From Firmicutes bacterium UBA3941 (GTDB taxonomy: Bacteria; Bacillota; Clostridia; Caldicoprobacterales; UBA3941), in assembly GCA_002385665.1 (NCBI GenBank), contig DGDX01000041.1:1-21337 (forward strand): a DNA stretch of 21,337 nucleotides, read 5' to 3'. The number at the start of each line of letters is the position of its first letter. Position 1 is the first letter of the stretch. The notes under the pieces are model-generated. The model did no database searches, had not been told where the DNA came from, and saw only the letters and a program-made list of their open reading frames with translations. Shown piece by piece: positions 6,996 to 15,145 of this stretch. Position numbers and translations under genes: made by a program.

Positions 6996-8249
6996 ATGAA
7001 AACAAAAGCGGTCAGATTATATGGTATCAACGACCTTCGTCTGGAAGAATTCGAATTACCGGCCATCAAGAAAGATGAGATCCTGGCCCAAGTTATATCC
7101 GACAGTGTATGTATGTCTTCCTATAAGGCCGCTATACAGGGGCCCAACCATAAAAGGGTGCCTGACAATGTAGCCGAAAATCCTGTGATGATAGGTCATG
7201 AATTATGTGGGATTATTTTAGAGGTAGGAGAAAAATGGCAGGATCAGTTTATGCCCGGTCAAAAATTTACTATTCAACCTGCCTTAAACTATAAAGGTAG
7301 CCTGGATTCACCGGGATATTCCTATCCCTATATAGGAGGTGCTGCCACCCATATCATAATCCCCAACGAGGTAATGGAAACAGGTAGTCTTTTAGAATAT
7401 AAAGGAGAAGCTTTCTTTTATGGCTCACTGGCCGAGCCCATGTCCTGTATAGTAGGCGCCTTCCATGCCAGCTACCATACAACGCCTGGCAAATATCAGC
7501 ACAAGATGGGAATAGTAGAAGGCGGAAACATGGCTATATTGGCCGGTGTGGGACCTATGGGCCTTGGAGCCATAGATTATGCAATAAACTGTGATAGAAG
7601 GCCTGGGCTTTTGGTAGTAACCGACATAGATGAAGCAAGGCTAAAAAGAGCGGCTGAGGTTATTTCAGTTGAGAAGGCAGCCGAAAGGGGAGTCGAGCTT
7701 CACTATGTAAATACAGGTAAATTGGAAAACCCCGTGGAACATCTCATGTCCTATACCCATGGCAAGGGATACGATGACGTCTTCGTATTTGCTCCTGTCA
7801 GGGAGGTTATCGAACAAGGAGACGGAATCCTGGGTAGGGACGGTTGCTTAAATTTCTTTGCGGGTCCAACGGATCCGAATTTTAAGGCGCTTTTCAACTT
7901 TTATAACGTACACTATGGGTCCACTCACATTGTAGGTACCAGTGGGGGTAATACTGACGATTTGGCTGAGTCCCTGGACATGATGGCTAAGGGGCTTATA
8001 GATCCCTCAACCATGATCACACATATCGGAGGCCTCAACAGTGTTGTAGAGACAACCCTTAATCTACCCAATATTCCCGGAGGCAAGAAATTGATATATA
8101 CCAATATCGAAATGGATTTAACAGCCATTGAAGATTTTAGGAAGATGGGGGAGACTGACTGTAGGTTTGAAGAGTTGGCAAGAATAGTTGAAGAAAATAA
8201 CGGGCTCTGGTGTCCTGATGCGGAAAAATATCTACTAAAGAATTTTTAG
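6996..8249 (+). CDS. sorE: L-sorbose-1-phosphate reductase-like zinc-dependent dehydrogenase
   Basis: Medium-chain dehydrogenase resembling SorE, which reduces L-sorbose 1-phosphate to D-sorbitol (glucitol) 6-phosphate. The 417-residue length fits SorE and exceeds usual alcohol dehydrogenases. Visible features are C39, GHE (H68, E69) in MIGHELCGIILEVG, E147 in SLAEPMSC as a likely fourth zinc-site residue, and the cofactor glycine motif GVGPMG (184-189). The four-cysteine structural-zinc lobe is absent. The start ATG at 6996 follows GGGGGAATGAG. Its own promoter and operator lie at 6902-6947, and a bidirectional terminator follows the stop. The convergent neighbour is a sorbitol-6-phosphate dehydrogenase, which would take the product on to fructose 6-phosphate and supports the sorbose assignment. 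A related hexulose or hexitol phosphate remains possible. Confidence 0.8.
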   Translation: MKTKAVRLYGINDLRLEEFELPAIKKDEILAQVISDSVCMSSYKAAIQGPNHKRVPDNVAENPVMIGHELCGIILEVGEKWQDQFMPGQKFTIQPALNYKGSLDSPGYSYPYIGGAATHIIIPNEVMETGSLLEYKGEAFFYGSLAEPMSCIVGAFHASYHTTPGKYQHKMGIVEGGNMAILAGVGPMGLGAIDYAINCDRRPGLLVVTDIDEARLKRAAEVISVEKAAERGVELHYVNTGKLENPVEHLMSYTHGKGYDDVFVFAPVREVIEQGDGILGRDGCLNFFAGPTDPNFKALFNFYNVHYGSTHIVGTSGGNTDDLAESLDMMAKGLIDPSTMITHIGGLNSVVETTLNLPNIPGGKKLIYTNIEMDLTAIEDFRKMGETDCRFEELARIVEENNGLWCPDAEKYLLKNF

Positions 8250-8251
8250 TA

Positions 8252-8287
8252 AAAAAAGGTGGTATCCTTAAGGGATCCACCTTTTTT
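8252..8287. terminator. Bidirectional terminator between sorE and srlD
   Basis: The stem GGTGG-(T bulge)-ATCC (8258-8267) / GGATCCACC (8273-8281) has an A tract (8252-8257) on the left and a T tract (8282-8287) on the right. It can therefore end transcripts from both convergent genes. It lies two bases after the sorE stop and about 20 bases from the srlD stop. Confidence 0.88.
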
Positions 8288-8307
8288 AGATGAGTTTGGA
8301 TGTATTC

Positions 8308-9081
8308 TTATCTCATTTCTTGACCCCCGGTTACATTGATAGCCTGTCCTGTCATGTAGCTGGCCTGGTCCGAGGCCAGAAAAACAAGGACGTTTGCCAC
8401 GTCATCATACGTGCATCCCCTGCCAAGGGGAACCTGGTTGAGATACTTTTGTCTGACCTCTTCCTTGGTGATACCCTGGTTTCGGGCGTATTGTTCATAT
8501 AGACTATTTACCCAAAGGGGGGAATCCAACAGGTTACCTGGGCAAATAGCGTTGACCCTGATATTATGGGGAGCAAATTCCAGTGCAAGGCTTTGGGTAA
8601 GACCGATACCACCGAACTTGCTGGCAGCATATGCAGAATTTTTGAAGGAGCCTTTTTTACCTGATTTGCTGTTTATCTGTATTATATTACCATAACCTTG
8701 TCTTATCATTACATCGGCGACTGCCTTCACACAGTTAAAATATCCCAAAAGGTTTACTTCCATTACTTTTTTCCATTCCTGGCTGGTAAATTCTTTGACT
8801 GCCTTGGCTATCAGGATTGCTGCATTGCACACAAGCAAGTCAATCCGGCCATACCTGGCCATGGTTTCTTTAACCATATTCTCACATTGAGAATAATCGG
8901 CAACATCCACTTTGACAGCCAGACTGTCCCTAAGTTGATTTGCGGTATCCATAGCTGCGTTCAGATTGATGTCGGCTACAACTACCTTGGCTCCTTCATC
9001 GTGAAGCCGAAAACACAGGGCCTGTCCAAGCCCCTGACCCCCGCCTGTTACTATGGCTACTTGGCCTTCCATCTTGCCCAA
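8308..9081 (-). CDS. srlD: Sorbitol-6-phosphate 2-dehydrogenase (SDR family)
   Basis: Classical short-chain dehydrogenase, predicted to interconvert D-sorbitol 6-phosphate and D-fructose 6-phosphate with NAD. The cofactor motif TGGGQGLG is at residues 12-19, an acidic D37 after the second strand favours NAD(H), N110 lies in VNLLGYF, S138/S140 in INSKSGKKGS, and the catalytic Y151-x3-K155 in YAASK. The block IIQINSKSG ... SKFGGIGLTQSLAL ... GNLLDSP ... INVTGGQ closely resembles enterobacterial SrlD. The start is placed at TTG 9081, with AAAGGGTGA five bases upstream, giving 257 residues (SrlD is about 259). ATG 9099 lacks a ribosome site; ATG 9072 is the alternative. It converges on sorE, the presumed pathway partner. 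Confidence 0.85.
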   Translation of the reverse strand: MGKMEGQVAIVTGGGQGLGQALCFRLHDEGAKVVVADINLNAAMDTANQLRDSLAVKVDVADYSQCENMVKETMARYGRIDLLVCNAAILIAKAVKEFTSQEWKKVMEVNLLGYFNCVKAVADVMIRQGYGNIIQINSKSGKKGSFKNSAYAASKFGGIGLTQSLALEFAPHNIRVNAICPGNLLDSPLWVNSLYEQYARNQGITKEEVRQKYLNQVPLGRGCTYDDVANVLVFLASDQASYMTGQAINVTGGQEMR

Positions 9082-9163
9082 GAAAATCACCCTTTCCATA
9101 TTCCCATAAACGCTGATAACATCCAGCTTTCAAAGTCTAATTGCGTTAGAGCAGATATCTAAA

Positions 9164-9193
9164 TGTATATTGTTAACAGGCATAAGATTCCAA
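9164..9193 (-). promoter_or_regulatory. Candidate srlD promoter
   Basis: On the minus strand, TTGGAA (9193-9188), an 18-base spacer and TATACA (9169-9164), about 80 bases before the TTG start. The match is moderate. It lies in the 435-base divergent gap between srlD and the E2 gene, which otherwise holds the E2 promoter and an 18-bp palindrome described below. Confidence 0.33.
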
Positions 9194-9369
9194 ATCTATG
9201 CATCGTGGATTATAATAGGAGCAGAAATTTACAATAATTATACAATATTCCAGCATCATTATCAATAACGTGTTACGGTTTGAGATAAGGACAGGATAAA
9301 TCCGGCTTGTTTCATAGTTTTATACAGAAAGTACCCGATGCTATCTTCATATAATTAAAATAATGGGTT

Positions 9370-9387
9370 AAGCTATGATAATAGCTT
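9370..9387. promoter_or_regulatory. 18-bp palindrome upstream of the E2/E1 promoter
   Basis: AAGCTAT (9370-9376), centre GATA and ATAGCTT (9381-9387) form a perfect inverted repeat, 16 bases before the -35 of the dehydrogenase operon. The position suits an activator or repressor site. No cognate regulator is encoded nearby. Confidence 0.42.
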
Positions 9388-9403
9388 TCAGCGGTCGAAT
9401 AAA

Positions 9404-9432
9404 TTGACTAAAAAGGGTTAATCTGGTAGGAT
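9404..9432 (+). promoter_or_regulatory. Sigma-A type promoter of the E2-E1 operon
   Basis: TTGACT (9404-9409), a 17-base spacer and TAGGAT (9427-9432), with a TG one base before the -10 (extended -10). Transcription would start near 9439, about 78 bases before the E2 start codon. Confidence 0.55.
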
Positions 9433-9516
9433 AACAGTGTATACGATCTATTATTGAGCCATGCGAAATAACATTTTTGTGCATATGAGAATATGTGAAA
9501 TTGGAGGATGTACTAT

Positions 9517-10767
9517 ATGGCGATACCAGTAATTATGCCCCGTCAGGGTCTAAGTGTAGAAAGTTGTATAATCACAAAATGGCATAAAAGGAAAGGTGAT
9601 TCGGTGGAAGTTGGGGATCCCCTTTTTACATACGAGACCGATAAGGCAACCTTTGAAGAGGAGTCACAACATTCCGGTATAGTTTTGGATATTTTTTATG
9701 AAGAGGGGGACGATGTCCCAGTGCTCACCAATGTATGTGTCATTGGTGATGAAGGGGAAGATCCTTCCATATATTCACCCCATGCCGGAGAAAATGTACA
9801 AGAGTCTACGCAGGAACAAACAGAGCTTATTCAGGAGATGGAAATAGACGAAGCCGAATCTCGTGGGGTGAAACAGGAAAAGGTTGACTGGAACAAGAAT
9901 ATTATTAAGATTTCACCCAGGGCTAAGAATTTAGCCGATAAGGCAGGGATTGACATTTCCAAGGCTAAAGCAACAGGTCCGGAGGGGCGTATAATTGAAA
10001 GGGATATATTGACATTGATGGAGAAAGAGCCGTCATTAGTCTCCCCAGCAGGCCTTGAAAAGGATACTGAGCTGGATTATGAAGAAGTAAATATACCCAA
10101 TATACGTAAGGTTATTGCAAGGACAATGCATGAATCCCTAATGACAAGTGCACAATTAACTCTTCATTCCTCTTTTGATGCAACTGAAATACTGGCTTAC
10201 CGTTCCAATCTAAAAGAAAAGGGCGAGAAATTTGGCCTTGGCAGAATAACTCTCAACGATATGATCTTATATGCAGTTTCACGCACTCTATTAAAGCACA
10301 GGAATTTAAACGCATATTTCCTTGGAGATTCTATGCGGCTATTTAACAGGGTCAATTTAGGGGTGGCTATAGACACTCACAGGGGCCTTATGGTTCCAAC
10401 CATATTCAATGCCGACACGAAATCATTATATGAAATATCCCAGGAGGTAAAGCGATTAAACGAAGCCTGCCAATCGGGCACCATTAGTCCGGACCTTCTG
10501 ACGAATGGAACCTTTACCGTTACAAATCTAGGTACTCTGGGGATAGAATCCTTTACCCCTATCCTCAATCCACCTCAGACAGGTATATTGGGTGTCAACT
10601 GTATAACGCATAGGGCAAGAGAATCCAATGGAGAAATTGATTACTATCCCGCCATGGGCCTATCCTTAACTTTCGACCACAGGGCAGTGGACGGAGCACC
10701 GGCTGCAAGGTTCTTACAGGAGCTGGTGGAAAACCTGGAAGGGTTTAGCTTGCTTTTAGCTAAGTAG
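9517..10767 (+). CDS. 2-oxoacid dehydrogenase E2 (dihydrolipoamide acyltransferase)
   Basis: Core acyltransferase of a pyruvate/acetoin/branched-chain 2-oxoacid dehydrogenase-type complex. The lipoyl domain (1-77) carries the lipoylation lysine K43 in ETDKATFE. After an acidic linker rich in E and Q (78-125) comes a peripheral-subunit-binding domain (131-168, ISPRAKNLADKAGIDISKAK). The catalytic domain (about 188-416) ends with FDHRAVDG, giving H388 and D392. The start is the ATG at 9517, nine bases after GGAGG (9503-9507); the ATG at 9508 abuts that site and cannot use it. Product 416 residues, normal for a single-lipoyl E2. The fused E1 follows 112 bases downstream. The substrate is unknown, and no E3 gene is present, although the E3/E1-binding domain is intact. 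Confidence 0.93.
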   Translation: MAIPVIMPRQGLSVESCIITKWHKRKGDSVEVGDPLFTYETDKATFEEESQHSGIVLDIFYEEGDDVPVLTNVCVIGDEGEDPSIYSPHAGENVQESTQEQTELIQEMEIDEAESRGVKQEKVDWNKNIIKISPRAKNLADKAGIDISKAKATGPEGRIIERDILTLMEKEPSLVSPAGLEKDTELDYEEVNIPNIRKVIARTMHESLMTSAQLTLHSSFDATEILAYRSNLKEKGEKFGLGRITLNDMILYAVSRTLLKHRNLNAYFLGDSMRLFNRVNLGVAIDTHRGLMVPTIFNADTKSLYEISQEVKRLNEACQSGTISPDLLTNGTFTVTNLGTLGIESFTPILNPPQTGILGVNCITHRARESNGEIDYYPAMGLSLTFDHRAVDGAPAARFLQELVENLEGFSLLLAK

Positions 10768-10827
10768 TAAGAAGGCTTAGCATCTTGTGCAATCTCATAT
10801 ACCAGCATAAGGTGCGGTAGTTTCAGG

Positions 10828-10842
10828 GTACCTAACAGGTAC
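10828..10842. other. Short perfect hairpin in the E2-E1 gap
   Basis: GTACCT (10828-10833), loop AAC and AGGTAC (10837-10842) form a compact hairpin about 40 bases before the E1 start, with no T run after it. It could set relative expression or mRNA processing, or be incidental. The rest of the 112-base gap shows no gene. Confidence 0.3.
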
Positions 10843-10879
10843 AATTTATATAAGAGTTTAGAATGAAAGGGGTATATTC

Positions 10880-13351
10880 ATGCCAAAGTCCCAGTTTATC
10901 GATCCCAATCAAGTTCGAAAAAGTGGCTTCATTGAATTTAAGGATATTCCAATAAATCAATACCAAAAGACCATAGAAGAGGAAAAGGCCAACTATTCAA
11001 AAGAAGAGTTTATGAGGATATTCCGGGATATGACCATTATTCGCGAGTTTGAGACTATGATAAACGAGATAAAGACAACCGGCGAATACAATGGGATATC
11101 CTATAACCATCCGGGACCTGCGCATCTGTCCATAGGTCAGGAGGCATCTGCCGTAGGCCAAGCATACCTATTGGATGAAAATGATTTTATTTTCGGCTCC
11201 CATCGAAGTCATGGAGAGATTCTTGCCAAAGGCCTGTCGGCTATTAATGGGATGAAGGATGAGGATCTGTTAAGGATTATGGAGGAGTTCTTTGACGGGA
11301 AAATACTAAGGATAGTAGAGAGTAACCGGAATAAAGCAGACAACGTAAAGGAATTGGCCATGGACTTCCTCCTATACGGTACCCTGGCAGAGATTTTTGC
11401 CAGAGAAACAGGTTTTAACAAGGGGTTAGGGGGATCCATGCATGCATTTTTTACGCCTTTTGGGATCTATCCCAACAATGCAATAGTAGGCGGTTCGGCC
11501 GATATTGCCATGGGTTCAGCCCTTTATAAGAAAATAAACCTAAAGGAAGGCATTGTCATAGCCAACATAGGTGATGCCTCCATGGGCTGTGGTCCTGTAT
11601 GGGAAGCCATGAACATGGCTGCCATGGATCAGTACAGGTTGTTATGGGATGAAAACCATAGAGGCGGGCTTCCTATAATTTTCAATTTCTTTAATAATCA
11701 ATACGGTATGGGTGGGCAGACCAGTGGGGAAACCATGGGCTACCACATCCTGGCCAGAGTCGGAGCCGGAATAAACCCGGATCAGATGCATGCGGAAAGG
11801 GTTGATGGATTTAATCCCTTGGCCGTAATTGATGCCATTAGGAGGAAGAAGAAGATCCTGGCGGAAGGAAGGGGTCCCGTCCTACTGGATACCCTTACCT
11901 ACAGATTCTCCGGTCACTCCCCCTCAGACGCCTCCAGCTATCGTACAAAGGAAGAGTTAGAGGCTTGGATGGAGCAGGATCCCCTTCAGGTTTACAAGAG
12001 GGATCTGGTAGATGCTGGTGTAGCCCATGAGGACGAATTTGAGTATATTTGGTCAGCGACCAGAGAGCTAATCTCTAAAACTCTTAGGTTATCCATAGAC
12101 GACACTATTTCGCCCAGCATGGACCTGAAAAGCAACCCCAACATAATTGCAGAATTGATGTTTTCTAACCAACGAATAGAGAAAATGGAAGATAGGGAAC
12201 CTGATGTACTCATACCCAAGGAGGACAATCCCAGATTAAAGCAGATAAAGAAAAAGGTTAGGACTGCCTATCAAGACGGAAAACTGGTACCCAAAAACAG
12301 GGTATTACAGTTTAGAGATGCAATTTTTGAGTCTATATTGGATAAGTTTTACCTGGATCCTACCTTGGTTGCCTATGGGGAAGAGAATAGGGATTGGGGA
12401 GGAGCCTTTGCGGTGTATAGAGGTCTTACGGAATCGTTGCCATATCATAGGCTATTCAATACTCCCATTTCCGAGGCAGCTATAGTGGGCTCTGCGGTGG
12501 GATATGGCCTATCGGGGGGCAGGGTAATAGTAGAGCTTATGTATTGTGACTTTTTAGGCCGGGCCGGAGATGAGGTATTCAACCAGCTGGCCAAGTGGCA
12601 GTCCATGAGTGCGGGAGTTCTAAAGATGCCGGTGGTTCTCAGGGTGTCTGTGGGCTCAAAATATGGTGCCCAACATTCTCAGGACTGGACATCCCTATGC
12701 GCTCACATTCCTGGTCTTAAAGTAGTATTTCCTGCAACTCCTTATGATGCCAAGGGCTTGATGAACAGCGCGCTTATGGGAACGGATCCCGTTGTTTTCT
12801 TTGAGAGCCAGAGGATCTACGATGTAGGCGAAATGTTTAATCCCGAAGGGGTGCCTGAGGAGTATTATGAGGTACCAATCGGAGAGCCGGACATCAAAAG
12901 GGAAGGTGAGGATATAACGATATTGACCATAGGTGCTACCCTATATAGGGCTCTGGAAGCTGCAGACCGGTTATATGATGATTATGGTTTAAGCGCCGAG
13001 ATCATTGATGCCAGATCCCTGGTACCCTTTAACTATGAAAAGGTGATTAAGTCCGTCCAAAAGACGGGAAGAATCCTGTTGGTCAGCGATGCCTGCGAAA
13101 GGGGATCATACCTAAACGATCTAGCCCAAAATATAAGTGAGTTGGCTTTCGATTATCTTGATGCTCCCCCTGTGGTCCTGGGGGCAAAGAATTGGATTAC
13201 TCCGGCCTTTGAACTGGAAGAGCATTTCTTCCCTCAGCCGGATTGGTTTTTGGATATAATACATGAAAGAATACTACCTCTTGATGGACATAAAGCAAAG
13301 AATAACTTTACCAAAAGCGAACAGATTCGGTATAATAAATATGGGGTATAA
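10880..13351 (+). CDS. Fused alpha-beta E1 of a 2-oxoacid dehydrogenase complex
   Basis: Thiamine-diphosphate-dependent decarboxylase/dehydrogenase, 823 residues, with alpha and beta subunits in one chain. The alpha half (about 45-400) shows [13 protein letters not shown] (106-118), [11 protein letters not shown] (181-191), a thiamine-diphosphate motif starting GDAS (231) and ending [10 protein letters not shown] (270-279), and a [19 protein letters not shown] loop (341-359) like the E1-alpha phosphorylation loop. The beta half (about 475-800) shows [12 protein letters not shown] (499-510), [21 protein letters not shown] (527-547), [15 protein letters not shown] and GAQHSQD. It is some 150 residues longer than a simple alpha plus beta sum: extra sequence lies at about 120-165, at 250-263, and in the linker 400-475. 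GDG is replaced by GDA. It probably docks on the preceding E2. The substrate could be a branched-chain 2-oxoacid, pyruvate or acetoin. Confidence 0.9.
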   Translation: MPKSQFIDPNQVRKSGFIEFKDIPINQYQKTIEEEKANYSKEEFMRIFRDMTIIREFETMINEIKTTGEYNGISYNHPGPAHLSIGQEASAVGQAYLLDENDFIFGSHRSHGEILAKGLSAINGMKDEDLLRIMEEFFDGKILRIVESNRNKADNVKELAMDFLLYGTLAEIFARETGFNKGLGGSMHAFFTPFGIYPNNAIVGGSADIAMGSALYKKINLKEGIVIANIGDASMGCGPVWEAMNMAAMDQYRLLWDENHRGGLPIIFNFFNNQYGMGGQTSGETMGYHILARVGAGINPDQMHAERVDGFNPLAVIDAIRRKKKILAEGRGPVLLDTLTYRFSGHSPSDASSYRTKEELEAWMEQDPLQVYKRDLVDAGVAHEDEFEYIWSATRELISKTLRLSIDDTISPSMDLKSNPNIIAELMFSNQRIEKMEDREPDVLIPKEDNPRLKQIKKKVRTAYQDGKLVPKNRVLQFRDAIFESILDKFYLDPTLVAYGEENRDWGGAFAVYRGLTESLPYHRLFNTPISEAAIVGSAVGYGLSGGRVIVELMYCDFLGRAGDEVFNQLAKWQSMSAGVLKMPVVLRVSVGSKYGAQHSQDWTSLCAHIPGLKVVFPATPYDAKGLMNSALMGTDPVVFFESQRIYDVGEMFNPEGVPEEYYEVPIGEPDIKREGEDITILTIGATLYRALEAADRLYDDYGLSAEIIDARSLVPFNYEKVIKSVQKTGRILLVSDACERGSYLNDLAQNISELAFDYLDAPPVVLGAKNWITPAFELEEHFFPQPDWFLDIIHERILPLDGHKAKNNFTKSEQIRYNKYGV

Positions 13352-13363
13352 GGGATATAAGAA

Positions 13364-13392
13364 GGGGTGCACTAAGTGCACCCCTGTTTTGT
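13364..13392 (+). terminator. Terminator of the E2-E1 operon
   Basis: GGGGTGCACT (13364-13373) and AGTGCACCCC (13375-13384) are exact reverse complements around a single A, giving a stem of about 8-9 pairs with a tight loop, followed by TGTTTTGTT. It starts 12 bases after the E1 stop. Confidence 0.88.
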
Positions 13393-13433
13393 TCCTGTCA
13401 CTTCATAATTGATGGTAACATAAAGATTCCAAC

Positions 13434-13529
13434 TTAACCTCTTGTTCTAGTTCATAATCTTAGGTATGAGCTATTGATAAGTAGTCAATAGCCATTACCG
13501 GCATATGATTGACTGGCACAACGCGTTAA
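13434..13529. repeat. Palindromic intergenic repeat, copy B
   Basis: A 96-base imperfect palindrome from TTAAC (13434) to GTTAA (13529). Inner arms are GGTATGAGCTATTGA and TCAATAGCCATTACC around a short TAAGTAG loop. Outer arms, such as TTGTTCTAGT against ACTGGCACAA, pair imperfectly. It shares the 15-mer CAATAGCCATTACCG and several flanking words with copy A at 6637-6772 in the same orientation. It ends directly before the stop codon of the PAP2 gene and may serve as that gene's 3' structure. Confidence 0.65.
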
Positions 13530-13530
13530 T

Positions 13531-14208
13531 TTATCTATTAGTATCGGTAGCAATGATATTCTTTTCTGCAAAGTACCTAGGTACGGTGTAAATGGCCAGG
13601 TATAAGACCATGGCCAGAAGCATAGCCCATATGCCGTCCCTGATGGAATGCTGTTTTATAAACACTGTGGATAGGCAAATAAGTACTGCACTTATTAAGG
13701 ACAACCAATGCCAAATCTTGGATTGCTTTTTAAACTCCTCACAGTTTATTAAAGCAACATGAACTCCAATCGAGTTTAGCACATGGATGCTGGGAGCTAC
13801 GTTGGTATTGGTATCTGTTTCGTATATATGCTTTATCATCCTGGAAAATATATCATTTGATGTAATGTTAGGTCTTAGGTTCTGGGCATTAGGAAATAAC
13901 ATATACAAGACATAACATATACACATCCCACCAAATATAAACCAACAGAGTCTAAAATAATCCTTTCTTGAAACCAGACCCAAGTATAAGAAACCTATTG
14001 CCATATAAGCAAACCAAAAAAGATAAGGCAAAACGAATACTCCAATGAATGGTATATAGCTATCTATAACGGAATACATGAAATATTTAGGGCGTATAAC
14101 TCGTTCGAGATAATAGAACCAGATTTGACATATCCCATATAGGGACAATAAGGAAAAATGCCAATACCTATTCCAGATATCGTTTACTGTTTTACTATTT
14201 AGCCTCAT
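13531..14208 (-). CDS. PAP2_3-type membrane phosphatase/phosphotransferase-like protein
   Basis: Integral membrane protein of 225 residues with about six membrane segments (around 20-36, 50-79, 88-106, 140-155, 167-184, 193-211). It carries the three PAP2-superfamily motifs in reduced form: LRP (111-113), PSIH (139-142) and STVFIKQHSIRD (180-191), giving H142, H187 and D191 as catalytic candidates. The arginine normally after the serine of motif 3 is a threonine, as often seen in the PAP2_3 / inositolphosphotransferase-like branch. It may act on a lipid phosphate or phospholipid headgroup. The start is the ATG at 14208 because AGGTGGGGG lies eight bases upstream; a GTG at 14223 is part of that ribosome site. 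It is convergent with the E2-E1 operon and divergent from adk. The substrate is unknown. Confidence 0.78.
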   Translation of the reverse strand: MRLNSKTVNDIWNRYWHFSLLSLYGICQIWFYYLERVIRPKYFMYSVIDSYIPFIGVFVLPYLFWFAYMAIGFLYLGLVSRKDYFRLCWFIFGGMCICYVLYMLFPNAQNLRPNITSNDIFSRMIKHIYETDTNTNVAPSIHVLNSIGVHVALINCEEFKKQSKIWHWLSLISAVLICLSTVFIKQHSIRDGIWAMLLAMVLYLAIYTVPRYFAEKNIIATDTNR

Positions 14209-14238
14209 CGGTATAACCCCCACCTGTACTTTAAGACA

Positions 14239-14265
14239 TATTTATATAAAAAGCGATAGTGTCAA
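14239..14265 (-). promoter_or_regulatory. Candidate promoter of the PAP2 gene
   Basis: On the minus strand, a consensus TTGACA (14265-14260) is followed after 15 bases by TAAATA (14244-14239). The spacer is short, and other A/T-rich -10 registers are possible. It is about 30 bases before the ribosome site. Confidence 0.42.
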
Positions 14266-14307
14266 TGCTTGGCACGGCAATATTATACAGTATATAGTGT
14301 TATATAA

Positions 14308-14328
14308 TTCTTAAAAGTGTCTTAAGAA
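14308..14328. other. Inverted repeat between the divergent PAP2 and adk genes
   Basis: TTCTTAA (14308-14314) and TTAAGAA (14322-14328) are separated by 7 bases. Position and size suit an operator, but A/T-rich repeats of this length also occur by chance. The rest of the 277-base gap shows no gene. Confidence 0.3.
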
Positions 14329-14485
14329 GTCCGTTCATAACATAAATGCCCAATATTTTTCAAACTTTGATATCATATATTAGCCCATAATTGGTCTGTT
14401 GATGCATAAATCTTGGTTGTTTATAGAATTCTTCTATGCTAGAATTAATAAGACAAGAAATAAGACCTATGAGGAGGGGACCAAT

Positions 14486-15145
14486 TTGTATATTGTATTA
14501 TTAGGACCACCGGGATCCGGTAAAGGAACTCAAGGGCAAATGTTATCAACGAAACTAAACATCCCTCACCTTTCAACTGGTGATCTATTTAGGGAAATTC
14601 TGGATAATCCCAAACATGAACTATATGAATCTTTACAGGTTATAAAAGAAGGAAAACTGGTATCTGATGATGTTGTGAATAAGGTGGTTGGGGGAAGTCT
14701 TAGAGATCCCAGGTTTGAAGATGGAATAATATTTGACGGTTATCCCCGGACTATCGCACAAGCTCAAGCCTTGGACCAGGAACTGGAAAGTATAGGCAAA
14801 GCAGTGGATGTAGTAATAGACATCCATGTTACTAAAGAAGTACTCCTGGGAAGACTGTTGGGACGCAGAAGTTGCCCAAATTGCAAGAGAATATTCCATG
14901 TAAGCCAAGGGATAAGTGAATGCCCCGATTGCCAAATAACACTTATCCAAAGGCCTGATGATAATGAGGAAACCATTTTGGAGCGTTTTGATGAATACCA
15001 AACCAAGACTGCTCCATTACAAGAATATTATCGCCAAAGCCGAACTAACTACATAGTCATTAAGGTATTCGAATCTTCCAGGACAGCTGACAGCGTTCAG
15101 CAGGAAGTCTGGGATCGGCTTTATGGACTGGGACTAGTAAAATAA
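14486..15145 (+). CDS. adk: Adenylate kinase, zinc-lid type (Adk family nucleoside monophosphate kinase)
   Basis: Cytoplasmic phosphotransferase interconverting ATP + AMP and 2 ADP. The P-loop GPPGSGKGT is at residues 7-15, the NMP-binding segment TGDLFRE at 31-37, and FDGYPRT at 83-89. The LID holds a Cys4 zinc knuckle (C130-x2-C133 and C146-x2-C149), followed by RPDDNEETILERF (156-168). The product is 219 residues. The start is TTG at 14486, six bases after GAGGAGGGG; an in-frame ATG at 14399 would add 29 residues that do not belong to the fold. The LID is compact, and GYPRT replaces the usual GFPRT, so the protein is somewhat divergent. In most Firmicutes the main adk sits in the ribosomal-protein operon, so this may be a second copy. 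Its stop overlaps the next start by one base (TAATG). Confidence 0.86.
   Translation: MYIVLLGPPGSGKGTQGQMLSTKLNIPHLSTGDLFREILDNPKHELYESLQVIKEGKLVSDDVVNKVVGGSLRDPRFEDGIIFDGYPRTIAQAQALDQELESIGKAVDVVIDIHVTKEVLLGRLLGRRSCPNCKRIFHVSQGISECPDCQITLIQRPDDNEETILERFDEYQTKTAPLQEYYRQSRTNYIVIKVFESSRTADSVQQEVWDRLYGLGLVK

Noticed and set aside
9238..9245. TTATACAA, equal to one arm of the sorE operator, upstream of srlD
   Set aside because: No partner arm at the right distance. The same 8-mer (as TTGTATAA) also occurs inside the E2 coding sequence near 9564, so chance is enough.
9508..9516. ATG at 9508 as start of the E2 gene
   Set aside because: It directly abuts GGAGG (9503-9507), leaving no spacing; ATG 9517 has nine-base spacing and gives the usual lipoyl-domain beginning.
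14209..14223. GTG at 14223 as start of the PAP2 gene
   Set aside because: This codon is part of the AGGTGGGGG ribosome site that serves the ATG at 14208.
14269..14285. Sigma-54-like TTGGCAC on the plus strand
   Set aside because: The -12 partner (TTGC at the right spacing) is missing, and adk is not a typical sigma-54 target.
14399..14485. N-terminal extension of adenylate kinase from ATG 14399
   Set aside because: The added 29 residues do not belong to the kinase fold, and GAGGAGGGG stands at the right distance before TTG 14486.
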